The position numbers and the translations under genes are program-made. From positions 3,559,501 through 3,623,500 of the forward strand of contig NZ_CP072827.1 of assembly GCF_017916255.1 (NCBI RefSeq): a stretch of 64,000 bases of DNA, written 5' to 3'. The notes below the pieces were generated by a model. It was given only the letters and a program-made list of their open reading frames with translations, did no database searches and was not told the origin of the DNA. Origin of the DNA: Streptomyces mobaraensis NBRC 13819 = DSM 40847. GTDB lineage: Bacteria > Actinomycetota > Actinomycetes > Streptomycetales > Streptomycetaceae. Positions 35,687 to 44,010 of the stretch are shown here, piece by piece (position 1 is the stretch's first letter; each line of letters opens with the position of its first letter).

Positions 35687-36936
35687 GCGGCGGCCTCCGC
35701 CCGGATGTCGACCGGCAGGAAGGCGCTGACCTCGTAGCCGCCGTCCGCCGTCGGCTCGGCCGTCATCTCCCCGCCGAGCATCCCGACGCGCTCGCGCATG
35801 CCGAGGACGCCGTGGCCGGCGCCGGGCGAGGGCTTGGCCGTCCGGTCGGGCGGCCCGTTGACGACGCGCAGGCCGAGCCCGCCGAGGACGTACGAGACCT
35901 CGACGCGCGCCTCGGCGCCGGGCGCGTGCCGCAGGACGTTGCTCAGCGCCTCCTGGACGATCCGGTACGCGGAGAGCTCCACGCCCTGCGGCAGCGGCCG
36001 CACCGAGCCGGTGACGACGTGCTCGACGGTGAGCCCGGCCTGCCGGACGTTGGCGAGCAGCCCGTCCAGCGCGTCCAGGGTCGGCTGCGGGGCCTCCGGG
36101 GCGTCGAAGACGTCCGAGCTGTCGGAGCGGATGACGCCGAGGACGCGGCGCAGCTCGGTGAGGGCGGCCACGGCGTTCTCCCGGATGGTGGCGAACGCGG
36201 CGGCCAGCTCGGGCGGGGTGTCCTGGACGCGGTAGGGGGCCGCCTCGGCCTGGATGGCGACGACGGACATGTGGTGCGCGACGACGTCGTGCAGCTCGCG
36301 GGCGATGGTCGTGCGCTCCTCCAGGACGGTCCGCCGGGACCGCTCGACCTCGGTGACGGCCGCCTGGACGGCCACCTGCTCCCGCGACTCCCGCAGCACG
36401 CGGAACGCGAGGACCGCGAAGAGCAGGACGCCGGAGATGACGAGGTACTCGAAGAGCGAGGGAGCGGCGAGCACCGGGTGGATCACGGTCAGGAAGACCC
36501 CGATGCCCGCTGTGGCCAGCCACATCTCGCCGGCCACCCGCGGCCGGCTGCGCATCGCGACGAGCACCATGACCAGGGCGTGGACGGCGAACGGGATCGA
36601 CATCGACAGGCCGGACCCCGCGGCCGTGACGCTCGACAGGAAGATCACGGCGACCGAGCACCACCACGCGCCGATCGGCCGTACCAGGGTCAGCAGGATG
36701 GGGACCCCGACGAGCAGCGAGGTCATGGGCGTCCCGCCCTGCACCAGCGCCTGGAACATCAGGAACACGGTGAACGTCACCAGCGCGGCGTGCGGCAGCC
36801 ACCGGACGTACCGGCGGGCCGCGCGCGGCACCACGGCGAGGAGCCGGCTGCCGTCCGCGAGCGGTGCCAGCGGCCGGAAGGCGAAGGCGTCGGCGAAGAG
36901 GTCGCGGTGGATGCCGTCGAGGGCGCTCTTCAGCAT
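35683..36936 (-). CDS. Sensor histidine kinase, HisKA_3 family
   Basis: 417 residues from ATG at 36936, which has GAGG six bases upstream; a GTG at 36978 with GGTGGA is an alternative adding 14 residues. Five or six membrane segments occupy residues 45-190 (HAALVTFTVFLMFQALV, TSLLVGVPILLTLV, EYLVISGVLLFAVLAF). The dimerisation helix carries TIARELHDVVAHHMSVVAIQ, where the first His is the phosphoacceptor. The ATPase N-box is QEALSNVLRHAPGAE and the G-box is GHGVLGMRERVGMLGG. Translationally coupled to the NarL-type regulator. Confidence 0.9.
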   Translation of the reverse strand: MLKSALDGIHRDLFADAFAFRPLAPLADGSRLLAVVPRAARRYVRWLPHAALVTFTVFLMFQALVQGGTPMTSLLVGVPILLTLVRPIGAWWCSVAVIFLSSVTAAGSGLSMSIPFAVHALVMVLVAMRSRPRVAGEMWLATAGIGVFLTVIHPVLAAPSLFEYLVISGVLLFAVLAFRVLRESREQVAVQAAVTEVERSRRTVLEERTTIARELHDVVAHHMSVVAIQAEAAPYRVQDTPPELAAAFATIRENAVAALTELRRVLGVIRSDSSDVFDAPEAPQPTLDALDGLLANVRQAGLTVEHVVTGSVRPLPQGVELSAYRIVQEALSNVLRHAPGAEARVEVSYVLGGLGLRVVNGPPDRTAKPSPGAGHGVLGMRERVGMLGGEMTAEPTADGGYEVSAFLPVDIRAEAAA

Positions 36937-37020
36937 CAGCACCTCACTGCGGAGGGTCGTCCCGGGGGAATGGTTCACACGTTCCACCGTAAGCACCCGC
37001 GCGACGTACGTCGTCACCGT

Positions 37021-37815
37021 TCATGGGGATCCGTCGGGGTCCGTCTCAAGTACTACGCGGCCCGCTCCCGGCTTCGGCCCGACGCTCTCCGCGACGAGCC
37101 GCAGCAGCGCCCCGCACGCCGCCGTACCGGGGGTGACCGGCGCGTAGTGCCCGACACCGGGCAGGACGCGCAGCTCGGCCGAGCCGAGCAGCCGGGCGGC
37201 GACGGCGTAGCGGTGCGACAGCTCCACCGGCACCTCGGGGTCGGCCGAGCCGTGCAGCAGCGCGACGGGGACGCGGGGCCGCAGCAGCGCCGGGTCGGCC
37301 TCCGCCGCCGGGCGGTCGCCGAGCAGCGCGTCGACGGCGCCGCCGCCGGTGCCCAGGGCCCGGGCGCGGGCCAGGTCGGCGACGGCGGCGACGGCCACCA
37401 CCGCGTCCACCCCCGCGTCCTCCCGCGCGGCGGCGCACAGCGCGAGGTGGCCCCCGGCGGAGTGGCCGACGAGGACGTGCGGCCGGGTGTCCGGCGGTCC
37501 GGCGGCGAGGGCGGACCGCACGTCCTCGAAGGTGACGGGCCAGCCGCCTCCGCCGCCGACCCGCCGGTACTCCGCGAGGACGGTGTCGTACCCGCTCGCG
37601 GCCAGCGCCGCCGCGAGCGGGGCGAGGTGCCGCCGGTCGTACGCGGCGCGCCAGAAGCCGCCGTGCAGCAGGGTGACGCGGACGCCGTTGGGGACGGGCG
37701 TGGTGGGCAGGTAGTGATCGACGAGCTGGTCGGGGTGCGGCCCGTAGACCGTGGTGGCGTCGGGCGGGACGTACGGGAGCCCGAACAGCGCCGCTTCCTC
37801 GTCGACGGCGGTCAC
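37021..37815 (-). CDS. Alpha/beta hydrolase, probable kynurenine formamidase (AFMID-like)
   Basis: 264 residues from GTG at 37815. The oxyanion motif HGGFWR is at 51-56 and the nucleophile elbow GHSAGG has Ser119. A late Asp (HGSADPEVP) and His (GVGHYAPV) complete the triad. HGGxW is the hallmark of the animal/fungal AFMID type of N-formylkynurenine formamidase, unlike the metal-dependent bacterial KynB. The gene is the last in an operon after TDO and kynureninase, with a four-base overlap, which supplies the missing middle step. The role is inferred from motif and context. Confidence 0.75.
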   Translation of the reverse strand: MTAVDEEAALFGLPYVPPDATTVYGPHPDQLVDHYLPTTPVPNGVRVTLLHGGFWRAAYDRRHLAPLAAALAASGYDTVLAEYRRVGGGGGWPVTFEDVRSALAAGPPDTRPHVLVGHSAGGHLALCAAAREDAGVDAVVAVAAVADLARARALGTGGGAVDALLGDRPAAEADPALLRPRVPVALLHGSADPEVPVELSHRYAVAARLLGSAELRVLPGVGHYAPVTPGTAACGALLRLVAESVGPKPGAGRVVLETDPDGSP

Positions 37816-39008
37816 AGCACCTCCGCCAGGGTCCGCGCCGCCCGCTCGGCGTCCGCGAAGGAGGTGTAGAGCGGCGCGAAGCCGAACCGGAGCACGTCCG
37901 GGCGGCGGAAGTCGCCGACGACGCCCCGCCGCACCAGCGCGGCCATGACGTCCTCCGCACCCGACGGGCAGCGCAGCGACACCTGGCTGCCGCGCTCGGC
38001 GTGCGCCGCGGGGGTGACGGACTCCACCCGGCCGGGCGGGACGAGCGCGGCCACGCGGCGCAGGAAGAAGTCGGTGAGCGCGAGGCTCTTGGCGCGGACG
38101 GCGGCGAGGTCGACGCCGTCCCAGACGTCCAGCGCGGCGTCCAGTGCCAGCAGGGAGAGGATCTCGGGCGTCCCGGTCCGGCCGCGGGCCGCGCCGTCGG
38201 CGGGCCGGTAGGCGGGGTCCATGGAGAAGGGGTCGGCGTGCGAGTTCCAGCCGGGCAGCGGGGAGTCGAAGCGGTCCTGGTGGTCGCGGCGGACGTAGAG
38301 GAACGCGGGCGAACCCGGGCCGCCGTTCAGGTACTTGTAGGTGCAGCCGACCGCGAGGTCCACGCCGTGCCCGTCCAGTCCGACGGGCAGCGCGCCCGCG
38401 CTGTGGCACAGGTCCCAGACGGCGAGCGCGCCGGCCTCGTGCAGGGCGGCGGTGGTGCCGGGCAGGTCGTGCAGCCGGCCGGTGCGGTAGTCGACGTGGT
38501 TGACCAGGGCGGCGGCGGTCCGCGGGCCGGCCGCGGCGGCGAGGTCGGGGGCCGGGACGGCGCGGATCCGGCAGCCCGTCAGCCGGGCCGCGGACGCGGC
38601 GATGTAGCCGTCGGTCGGGAACGTCGCGGCGTCGACGAGGATCTCGTCGCGGCCGTCCCCGGCCAGGCGGACGGCGGCGACCACGGCCTTGAAGACGTTG
38701 ACGCTGGTCGAGTCGCCCACCACCACCTGCCCGGGCGCGGCCCCGACGAGCCGTCCGATCCGGTCGCCGACGCGCTCGGGCGCGGCCCACCAGCCGGACT
38801 CCTCCCAGGAGCGGATAAGCAGCCGTCCCCACTCGCGGCGGACGACGTCGGCGAGGCGGGGGGCGACGGTACGCGGCAGGGCGCCGAGGGAGTTGCCGTC
38901 GAGGTAGACGGTGTCGTCGTCCAGCTCGAACGCGGCGCGTCTGCCGCGCAGTTCGTCGGCGGCGTCCAGGCGGGCGGCCTCGTGGGCGAGTGCCTCGGCG
39001 TCAGACAC
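37812..39008 (-). CDS. kynU: Kynureninase
   Basis: 398 residues, PLP enzyme that splits kynurenine into anthranilate and alanine. The start GTG at 39008 overlaps the TDO stop by eight bases. Features: VYLDGNSLGALPRTVAPRL near 33, VVVGDSTSVNVFKAVVAA near 95, ALVNHVDYRTGRLHDL, WDLCHSAGALPVGLDGHGVD, and the PLP Lys in GCTYKYLNGGPGSPAF near 225. It ends ERAARTLAEVL. Middle gene of the tryptophan catabolic operon. Confidence 0.95.
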   Translation of the reverse strand: MSDAEALAHEAARLDAADELRGRRAAFELDDDTVYLDGNSLGALPRTVAPRLADVVRREWGRLLIRSWEESGWWAAPERVGDRIGRLVGAAPGQVVVGDSTSVNVFKAVVAAVRLAGDGRDEILVDAATFPTDGYIAASAARLTGCRIRAVPAPDLAAAAGPRTAAALVNHVDYRTGRLHDLPGTTAALHEAGALAVWDLCHSAGALPVGLDGHGVDLAVGCTYKYLNGGPGSPAFLYVRRDHQDRFDSPLPGWNSHADPFSMDPAYRPADGAARGRTGTPEILSLLALDAALDVWDGVDLAAVRAKSLALTDFFLRRVAALVPPGRVESVTPAAHAERGSQVSLRCPSGAEDVMAALVRRGVVGDFRRPDVLRFGFAPLYTSFADAERAARTLAEVL

Positions 39009-39822
39009 GGCCGCGCGCCGTCCACAGCTCCGGGAACACCGTCTTCGCGGCCCGCTTCTCCAGCCAGGCGACGCCCGACGAGCCACCGGTGCCCGGTTTG
39101 GCGCCCATCGCCCGCCGGGTGGCCACCAGATGGTCGTTGCGCCAGCGCCACACCCGCTCGGCGATCTCGGTCAGCTGCTCGCCGAGCCGGTACGCGTCGG
39201 TGCCCTGGCCGTCGGCGTAGACGGCCCGCCACACCTCCTCCACGCCCGGGTCCGGCTCGTAGCGCGCGGCCACGTCGCGGTCGAGCACCGCGCGGGGCAC
39301 CGGGTGGCCGCGCCGGGCGAGCCAGCGCAACGCCTCGTCGTAGAGGGACGGTTCGTGCAGCGCCTTCTCCAGCCGGGCGTGGACGCGCGGCACGTTGCGG
39401 TAGGGCACCAGCAGGGACGTGGACTTCTCGCCGAGCAGGAACTCCACCCGGCGGTACATGGCCGACTGGAACCCGGACGCCTCGCCGAGCGCCGGCCGGA
39501 ACCGGTTGAACTGCGCGGGCGTCAGCCGGGCGATGGGCTCCCAGGAGGCGTTGAGCGAACCCAGCTCGTGCACCGACCGCTCCAGCGCGGCCAGCGCCGT
39601 GGGCAGGTCGTCCCGGCGCAGCGCCCGGGCGGCGGTCTCCCACTCGTGGACGAGGAGCGTGAACCACAGCTCCATCACCTGGGTGGTGACGAGGAACGCG
39701 AGCTCTCCCGGGTCGTCGGTGACCGGCTGCTGGAGGCTGGAGAGGACCTCGGCGCGGACGTAGTCCTCGTAGGGCGTCGTGGCCTCGAACTCGAGGGACG
39801 GGGGTGTGGGCGGCTGCGGCAT
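39001..39822 (-). CDS. kynA: Tryptophan 2,3-dioxygenase
   Basis: 273 residues from ATG at 39822, with GAGGAG seven bases upstream. Heme enzyme that opens the tryptophan indole to N-formylkynurenine. TPYEDYVRAEVLSSLQ and LVTTQVMELWFTLLVHE match the substrate-binding helices. SGFQSAMYRRVEFLLGEKS is in the middle, and WRWRNDHLVATRRAMG contains the probable proximal heme His. GTGGSSGVAWLEK near the C-terminus matches the family's closing loop. Heads the operon with kynureninase and formamidase, which can feed anthranilate and alanine pools. Confidence 0.95.
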   Translation of the reverse strand: MPQPPTPPSLEFEATTPYEDYVRAEVLSSLQQPVTDDPGELAFLVTTQVMELWFTLLVHEWETAARALRRDDLPTALAALERSVHELGSLNASWEPIARLTPAQFNRFRPALGEASGFQSAMYRRVEFLLGEKSTSLLVPYRNVPRVHARLEKALHEPSLYDEALRWLARRGHPVPRAVLDRDVAARYEPDPGVEEVWRAVYADGQGTDAYRLGEQLTEIAERVWRWRNDHLVATRRAMGAKPGTGGSSGVAWLEKRAAKTVFPELWTARGRV

Positions 39823-39938
39823 CGTGGCTCCTCGGCACCGAACGCGGCTTCCGGGTAGCGGTCCGCCCCTTTCCGTCGCGTTGGAGCCCCGGTCCCCTGT
39901 TCGCATCATGCGTCCCTGGGGACGCGCTCGCAAGGGGT

Positions 39939-39990
39939 GCGCCGGACGGGCTGGTTCAGCCCGTCCGGCGCTTGAGGACGCGTCGCGGCG
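39939..39990. repeat. Dispersed palindromic repeat, copy D (partial)
   Basis: GCGCCGGACGGGCT (39939-39952) and its complement (39958-39971) around GGTTC, followed by TTGAGGAC. This is the core stem of copy A with shortened arms. It lies between the TDO start and the DUF3151 stop at 40004; no terminal arms remain. Confidence 0.75.
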
Positions 39991-40003
39991 GAGCCGCAGG
40001 CGC

Positions 40004-40417
40004 TCAGCCCAGCGTGTTCGCCGCCGTAGGCGAGCTGTCCCGCAGGAACGTCGAGCACCGCTCGCACTCCTCCTGCTCCCCGATCGCCTGCGCGGCCCGC
40101 GCGAGCGCGTGCAGCGCCCGCAGGAAGCCCCGGTTCGGCTCGTGCTCGAACGGCACCGGCCCGTGCCCCTTCCACCCGCTGCGCCGCAGCGCGTCGAGGC
40201 CGCGGTGGTAGCCGGTACGGGCGTAGGCGTACGACTCGACGACCCGGCCGGCCTCGAACGCCTCGTCGGCGAGCTGCGCCCAGGCGAGCGAGGAGGCGGG
40301 GTACTTGGCGGCGACCTCGGAGGGCGCGGCGCCGGAGGCGAGCAGTTCGCGCGGCTCGGGGTCGTCGGGCAGGTGGGTCGGGGGCGGTCCCCCGAGGAGG
40401 TTCTGATGAATGGCCAT
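40004..40417 (-). CDS. DUF3151 family protein
   Basis: 137 residues from ATG at 40417 with GGAG upstream. The N-terminal MAIHQNLLGGPPPTHLP and the helical core SLAWAQLADEAFEAGRVVES, RTGYHRGLDALRRSGWKG and HEPNRGFLRALHALARAAQA are typical of this actinobacterial family, which looks like a TPR-like helical protein. Two cysteines lie near the end (EECERCSTFLRD). The function is unknown. It often sits near fba in streptomycetes. Confidence 0.9.
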   Translation of the reverse strand: MAIHQNLLGGPPPTHLPDDPEPRELLASGAAPSEVAAKYPASSLAWAQLADEAFEAGRVVESYAYARTGYHRGLDALRRSGWKGHGPVPFEHEPNRGFLRALHALARAAQAIGEQEECERCSTFLRDSSPTAANTLG

Positions 40418-40461
40418 GGGCTCCAGTCTGCACTGTCGTCGCGGGGGCGCCAGGAGAGGCG

Positions 40462-42090
40462 TCAGCCCGGGTTCTGCGGCGACTGCGGCCCTGACCCCGG
40501 CCCTGACCCCGGCCCCGGCTCGGGCCCCGCCTCCGCCCCCGGCTTCGACGGCCGGCGGGATCCGTTCTCCCCGGGGTCCAGCGGGGGCGCGGTCACCCCG
40601 CAGTGGTAGTCGCACTCGGGATGGCAGCCGCCGCGCCGCGGCTCGCGGATCGTCGTCCAGGCCAGGACCGCGCCCACCACGAGGGAGCCCGCGCACCAGG
40701 CCATCGCCCGCCGGAAGGCGCTCCCGAACGCGCCGGGGTCGCGGTACGCCTCGGGGCCCATCCCGGCGAGCAGCGGCAGCGCGGCCACCGCGACCAGGCC
40801 GGCGGCCCGGGCGGCGGCATTGTTGATGCCGCTGGCCAGGCCGGCCCGGCCGACGTCGACCGAGGCCAGGACGGTGGCGGTGAGCGGGGCGACGAGGAGG
40901 GTCATGCCGAGGCCCAGGACGACGAGGGCGGGCAGCACGTCCCGCCAGTAGACGGCGCCCGCTCCGGCGCGCGTCATCAGCAGCATGCCCGCCGCGCAGA
41001 GCAGCGGCCCGGCGGTGAGCGGCAGCCGGGGGCCGACGGCCTGCCCGAACCGGCCCGCGCGGGAGGAGAGCAGCAGCATCAGGACGGTGGTGGGCAGCAG
41101 CGCCGTGCCGGCGGCCAGCGCGGACCAGCCGACGACGATCTGGAACTGGAGCACGGAGAGGAAGAAGAAACCGCTGAAGGCCGCGTAGACGCAGACGGTG
41201 ACGGCGTTGACCGCCGAGAACGTCCGGATCGCGAAGATGCTCGGCGGCAGCATGGGCTCGGCGAGGCGTCCCTCGACGTACACGAAGAGGGCGCCGAGCA
41301 GCACCCCGGCGACGGCCGGGCCGATGACCCAGGGGGACGCTCCCCGGTCGGGGGCGGCGATCAGGGCGTAGGTGACCAGGGCGAGGGCCAGGGCGCCGAG
41401 GGCGGCGCCGGCCGCGTCGAAGCGCCCGCGGGCCGTGGGGTCCCGGGTCTCGGGGACGTGCCGGAGGGCCACCGGGACGCAGACGGCCGCGACCGGCAGG
41501 TTGATCAGGAAGACCCAGCGCCAGCCGGGTCCGTCCACCAGCCAGCCGCCCACGAACGGGCCGATGGCGGAGGCCACGCCGCCCAGGCCGGACCAGGCGC
41601 CCACGGCGGCGGCCCGGTCGTCGGGCCGGAACACGGACTGGAGGAGGGCGAGGGAGCCGGGGGTGAGCAGGGCGCCGCCGACGCCCTGGAGCGCGCGGGC
41701 GGCGATGAGCACGCCCGCGTTGGGGGCGATCCCGCAGAGCAGGGAGGCGAGCGCGAACCACACCACGCCGACGACGAACACCCGGCGCCGCCCGAACCGG
41801 TCGCCGAGGGATCCGCCGAGGAGGATCAGCCCGGCGAGGGTGAGCATGTAGGCGTTCACCGTCCACTGGAGGACGGCCAGGTCGGCGCCCAGGTCGGCGC
41901 CGATGTGCGGCAGGGCGACGTTGACGACGGTGCTGTCCAGCATCGCCATGCCGGACCCGAGAACGGCCGTGAGCAGGACGAACCGCCCGGTGGCCGTGCC
42001 CATCCGGATCCCGGGGCCGGTGTCCGCGCTCGGCACCCCGGACGCGGTGGTCGCTCCCTGCTCCGTCGGGGGGCGCTCGGACTCGCTCAT
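40462..42090 (-). CDS. MFS transporter, DHA2 family
   Basis: 542 residues from ATG at 42090, with GGGAGA about ten bases upstream. About 14 membrane segments. Motif D1 is AMLDSTVVNVALPHIGADLG near 50, the TM2-TM3 motif A is GGSLGDRFGRRRVFVVGV, and the TM5 motif C region is GGVASAIGPFVGGWLVDG. A probable proton-driven multidrug exporter. After the last helix there is a cytosolic tail with a Cys/His cluster (GCHPECDYHCG) followed by a Gly/Pro-rich acidic end. No adjacent regulator gene is seen. Confidence 0.9.
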   Translation of the reverse strand: MSESERPPTEQGATTASGVPSADTGPGIRMGTATGRFVLLTAVLGSGMAMLDSTVVNVALPHIGADLGADLAVLQWTVNAYMLTLAGLILLGGSLGDRFGRRRVFVVGVVWFALASLLCGIAPNAGVLIAARALQGVGGALLTPGSLALLQSVFRPDDRAAAVGAWSGLGGVASAIGPFVGGWLVDGPGWRWVFLINLPVAAVCVPVALRHVPETRDPTARGRFDAAGAALGALALALVTYALIAAPDRGASPWVIGPAVAGVLLGALFVYVEGRLAEPMLPPSIFAIRTFSAVNAVTVCVYAAFSGFFFLSVLQFQIVVGWSALAAGTALLPTTVLMLLLSSRAGRFGQAVGPRLPLTAGPLLCAAGMLLMTRAGAGAVYWRDVLPALVVLGLGMTLLVAPLTATVLASVDVGRAGLASGINNAAARAAGLVAVAALPLLAGMGPEAYRDPGAFGSAFRRAMAWCAGSLVVGAVLAWTTIREPRRGGCHPECDYHCGVTAPPLDPGENGSRRPSKPGAEAGPEPGPGSGPGSGPQSPQNPG

Positions 42091-42130
42091 GCTCCGATGG
42101 TCTCCCGGGGAGCCCGAGGAGGCCATGCGA

Positions 42131-42160
42131 AAGGGCCCGGCGCCCAAACGCCAGGCCCTT
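42131..42160 (-). terminator. Probable terminator of fba
   Basis: AAGGGCCCGGCG (42131-42142) pairs with CGCCAGGCCCTT (42149-42160), one mismatch, six-base loop. It lies downstream of fba and just upstream of the transporter on the same strand. Confidence 0.65.
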
Positions 42161-42178
42161 CCCACGATGCCCCGCCGA

Positions 42179-42250
42179 CTACTGGAGCTGGTGCCCTTAG
42201 AGCTACTCGAGCTGGTGCCCGTAGACCTACTTGAGCTTCGTGCCCGTCGA
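42179..42250. repeat. Three 24-bp tandem units covering and following the fba stop codon
   Basis: Units start at 42179, 42203 and 42227, exactly 24 bp apart, each beginning CTACT on the plus strand. The unit at 42227-42250 encodes the fba C-terminus (STGTKLK, stop). The next two units reproduce it with changes, so in-frame reading past the stop would give VYGHQLE and a second TAG, then Leu and TAA. Confidence 0.85.
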
Positions 42251-43249
42251 ACGCAGGTCGGCGCACGCCTTGGTGACGCGCTCGGCCATGCTCGCCTCGG
42301 CCAGCTTGCCCCAGGTGCGCGGGTCGTAGGTCTTCTTGTTGCCGACCTCGCCGTCGACCTTCAGGACGCCGTCGTAGTTCTTGAACATGTGGGCCGCCAC
42401 CGGGCGGGTGAAGGCGTACTGGGTGTCGGTGTCGAGGTTCATCTTCACGACGCCGTTCTCCAGCGCGGTGCGGATCTCCTCCTCGGTGGAGCCGGAGCCG
42501 CCGTGGAAGACGAAGTCGAACGGGTCCTGCTTGCCGTGCTTGGCGGCGATGCCGTCCTGGAGCTCGCGGAGCAGCTCGGGGCGGAGGACGACGTTGCCCG
42601 GCTTGTAGACGCCGTGGACGTTGCCGAAGGAGGCGGCCAGCAGGTAGCGGCCCTTCTCGCCCAGGCCCAGCGCCTCGGCGGTCTTCTCGACGTCGGCGAC
42701 GGTGGTGTACAGCTCGTCGTTGATCTCGTGGCTGACGCCGTCCTCCTCGCCACCGGTCGGGGTGATCTCGACCTCAAGGATGATCTTCGCCTTGACGGCC
42801 TCGGCGAGCAGTTCCTTGGCGATGGCCAGGTTCTCGTCGAGCTTCTCGGCGGAACCGTCCCACATGTGGGACTGGAACAGCGGGTTCTGCCCGGCGGCCA
42901 CACGCTCCTGGGAGATCTTCAGCAGTGGGCGGACATAGCCGTCCAGCTTGTCCTTGGGGCAGTGGTCGGTGTGCAGGGCGATGTTGACCGGGTACTTCTT
43001 GGCCACGACGTGCGCGAACTCGGCCAGCGCGACGGCGCCGGAGACCATGTCCTTGCTGTACTGGCCGCCCAGGAACTCCGCGCCACCGGTGGAGATCTGG
43101 ATGATGCCGTCGCTCTCCGCCTCGGCGAAACCGCGCAGCGCGGCGTGCAGCGTCTGCGTCGAGGTCACGTTGATGGCCGGGTAGGCGAACTTGCCTGCCT
43201 TCGCCCGGTCGAGCATCTCGTTGTAGACCTCGGGAGTTGCGATGGGCAT
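42227..43249 (-). CDS. fba: Class II fructose-bisphosphate aldolase
   Basis: 340 residues. Zinc-dependent cleavage of fructose 1,6-bisphosphate in glycolysis/gluconeogenesis. YPAINVTSTQTLHAALRGFA lies near 25. Zinc ligands are in NIALHTDHCPKDKLDGY near 95, GNVHGVYKPGN near 215, and FVFHGGSGSTEEEI near 250. Catalytic Asp is in the HTDH motif. KMNLDTDTQYAFTRPV is the C-terminal phosphate site. ATG start, with GGAG upstream. The 3' end carries a tandem repeat of its last eight codons. Confidence 0.97.
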   Translation of the reverse strand: MPIATPEVYNEMLDRAKAGKFAYPAINVTSTQTLHAALRGFAEAESDGIIQISTGGAEFLGGQYSKDMVSGAVALAEFAHVVAKKYPVNIALHTDHCPKDKLDGYVRPLLKISQERVAAGQNPLFQSHMWDGSAEKLDENLAIAKELLAEAVKAKIILEVEITPTGGEEDGVSHEINDELYTTVADVEKTAEALGLGEKGRYLLAASFGNVHGVYKPGNVVLRPELLRELQDGIAAKHGKQDPFDFVFHGGSGSTEEEIRTALENGVVKMNLDTDTQYAFTRPVAAHMFKNYDGVLKVDGEVGNKKTYDPRTWGKLAEASMAERVTKACADLRSTGTKLK

Positions 43250-43411
43250 CTGTCCGCTCCTTGTGATGTGCGGGTGAAGCTACGGATGGGCCCTGACCTA
43301 GGGGCGACGTTCATCGTCGTCCCCATCTTCCCAGACTCCCCGTTTTGCTCCACACGGTGCGTCCCGGCCAGGCGGTGGCGGCACCCCTTGACCTACGCCG
43401 GCGGGTGCGTG

Positions 43412-43425
43412 GTTTCACGTGAAAC
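43412..43425. other. parS-like centromere site
   Basis: GTTTCACGTGAAAC, a perfect 14-bp palindrome identical to the streptomycete parS consensus as I know it, in the 214-bp fba-pyrE spacer. ParB loads on such sites, which cluster within a few hundred kilobases of oriC. The spacer also holds the promoter for fba; no other structure is evident. Confidence 0.85.
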
Positions 43426-43463
43426 CTCGCACCCGCCGCCGGACACCCCGGGGAAACCGCAGG

Positions 43464-44000
43464 TCAGGCCAGATCGAGGTCCCCGAGCTGGTAGCCGGTC
43501 ACATAACGCAGGCCGGCGGCGGCGATGGCCTGGGCGGCACCGCGGTCGACGATCGTCGCCACGGCGACGACCTCGGCGCCCGCCTCGCGGGCCGCCTCCA
43601 CGGCGGTCAGCGGCGAGCCGCCGGTGGTGGAGGTGTCCTCGACGACGAGCACCCGGCGGCCCGCGATGTCCGGGCCCTCGATGCGGCGCTGCATGCCGTG
43701 CGTCTTCTGCGCCTTGCGGACGACGAAGGCGTCCAGCTTCCGGCCGCGCGCGGCGGCGGCGTGCAGCATCGAGGTGGCGACCGGGTCGGCGCCCAGGGTC
43801 AGTCCGCCCACGGCGTCGTACTCCAGGTCGGCGGTGGCGTCCAGCATCACCTGGCCGACCAGCGGGGCGGCCTCGGCGTCGAGGGTGATCCGGCGCAGGT
43901 CGATGTAGTAGTCGGCCTCCTTGCCGGAGGAGAGGGTCACCTTGCCGTGGACCACGGCCTTGTCCTTGATCTGCTGCAGCAGGGCGTCACGCGCGTTCAT
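43464..44000 (-). CDS. pyrE: Orotate phosphoribosyltransferase
   Basis: 178 residues from ATG at 44000; an ATG at 44006 is too close to the AGG to be used. Converts orotate and PRPP to OMP in pyrimidine synthesis. KVTLSSGKEADYYIDLRRI is the orotate-binding start, YDAVGGLTLGADPVATS the phosphate loop, and RVLVVEDTSTTGGSPLTAVE the PRPP-binding motif. It lies 10 bp downstream of an epimerase-like gene, likely in one operon. Confidence 0.96.
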   Translation of the reverse strand: MNARDALLQQIKDKAVVHGKVTLSSGKEADYYIDLRRITLDAEAAPLVGQVMLDATADLEYDAVGGLTLGADPVATSMLHAAAARGRKLDAFVVRKAQKTHGMQRRIEGPDIAGRRVLVVEDTSTTGGSPLTAVEAAREAGAEVVAVATIVDRGAAQAIAAAGLRYVTGYQLGDLDLA

Positions 44001-44010
44001 GGGCATGAGC

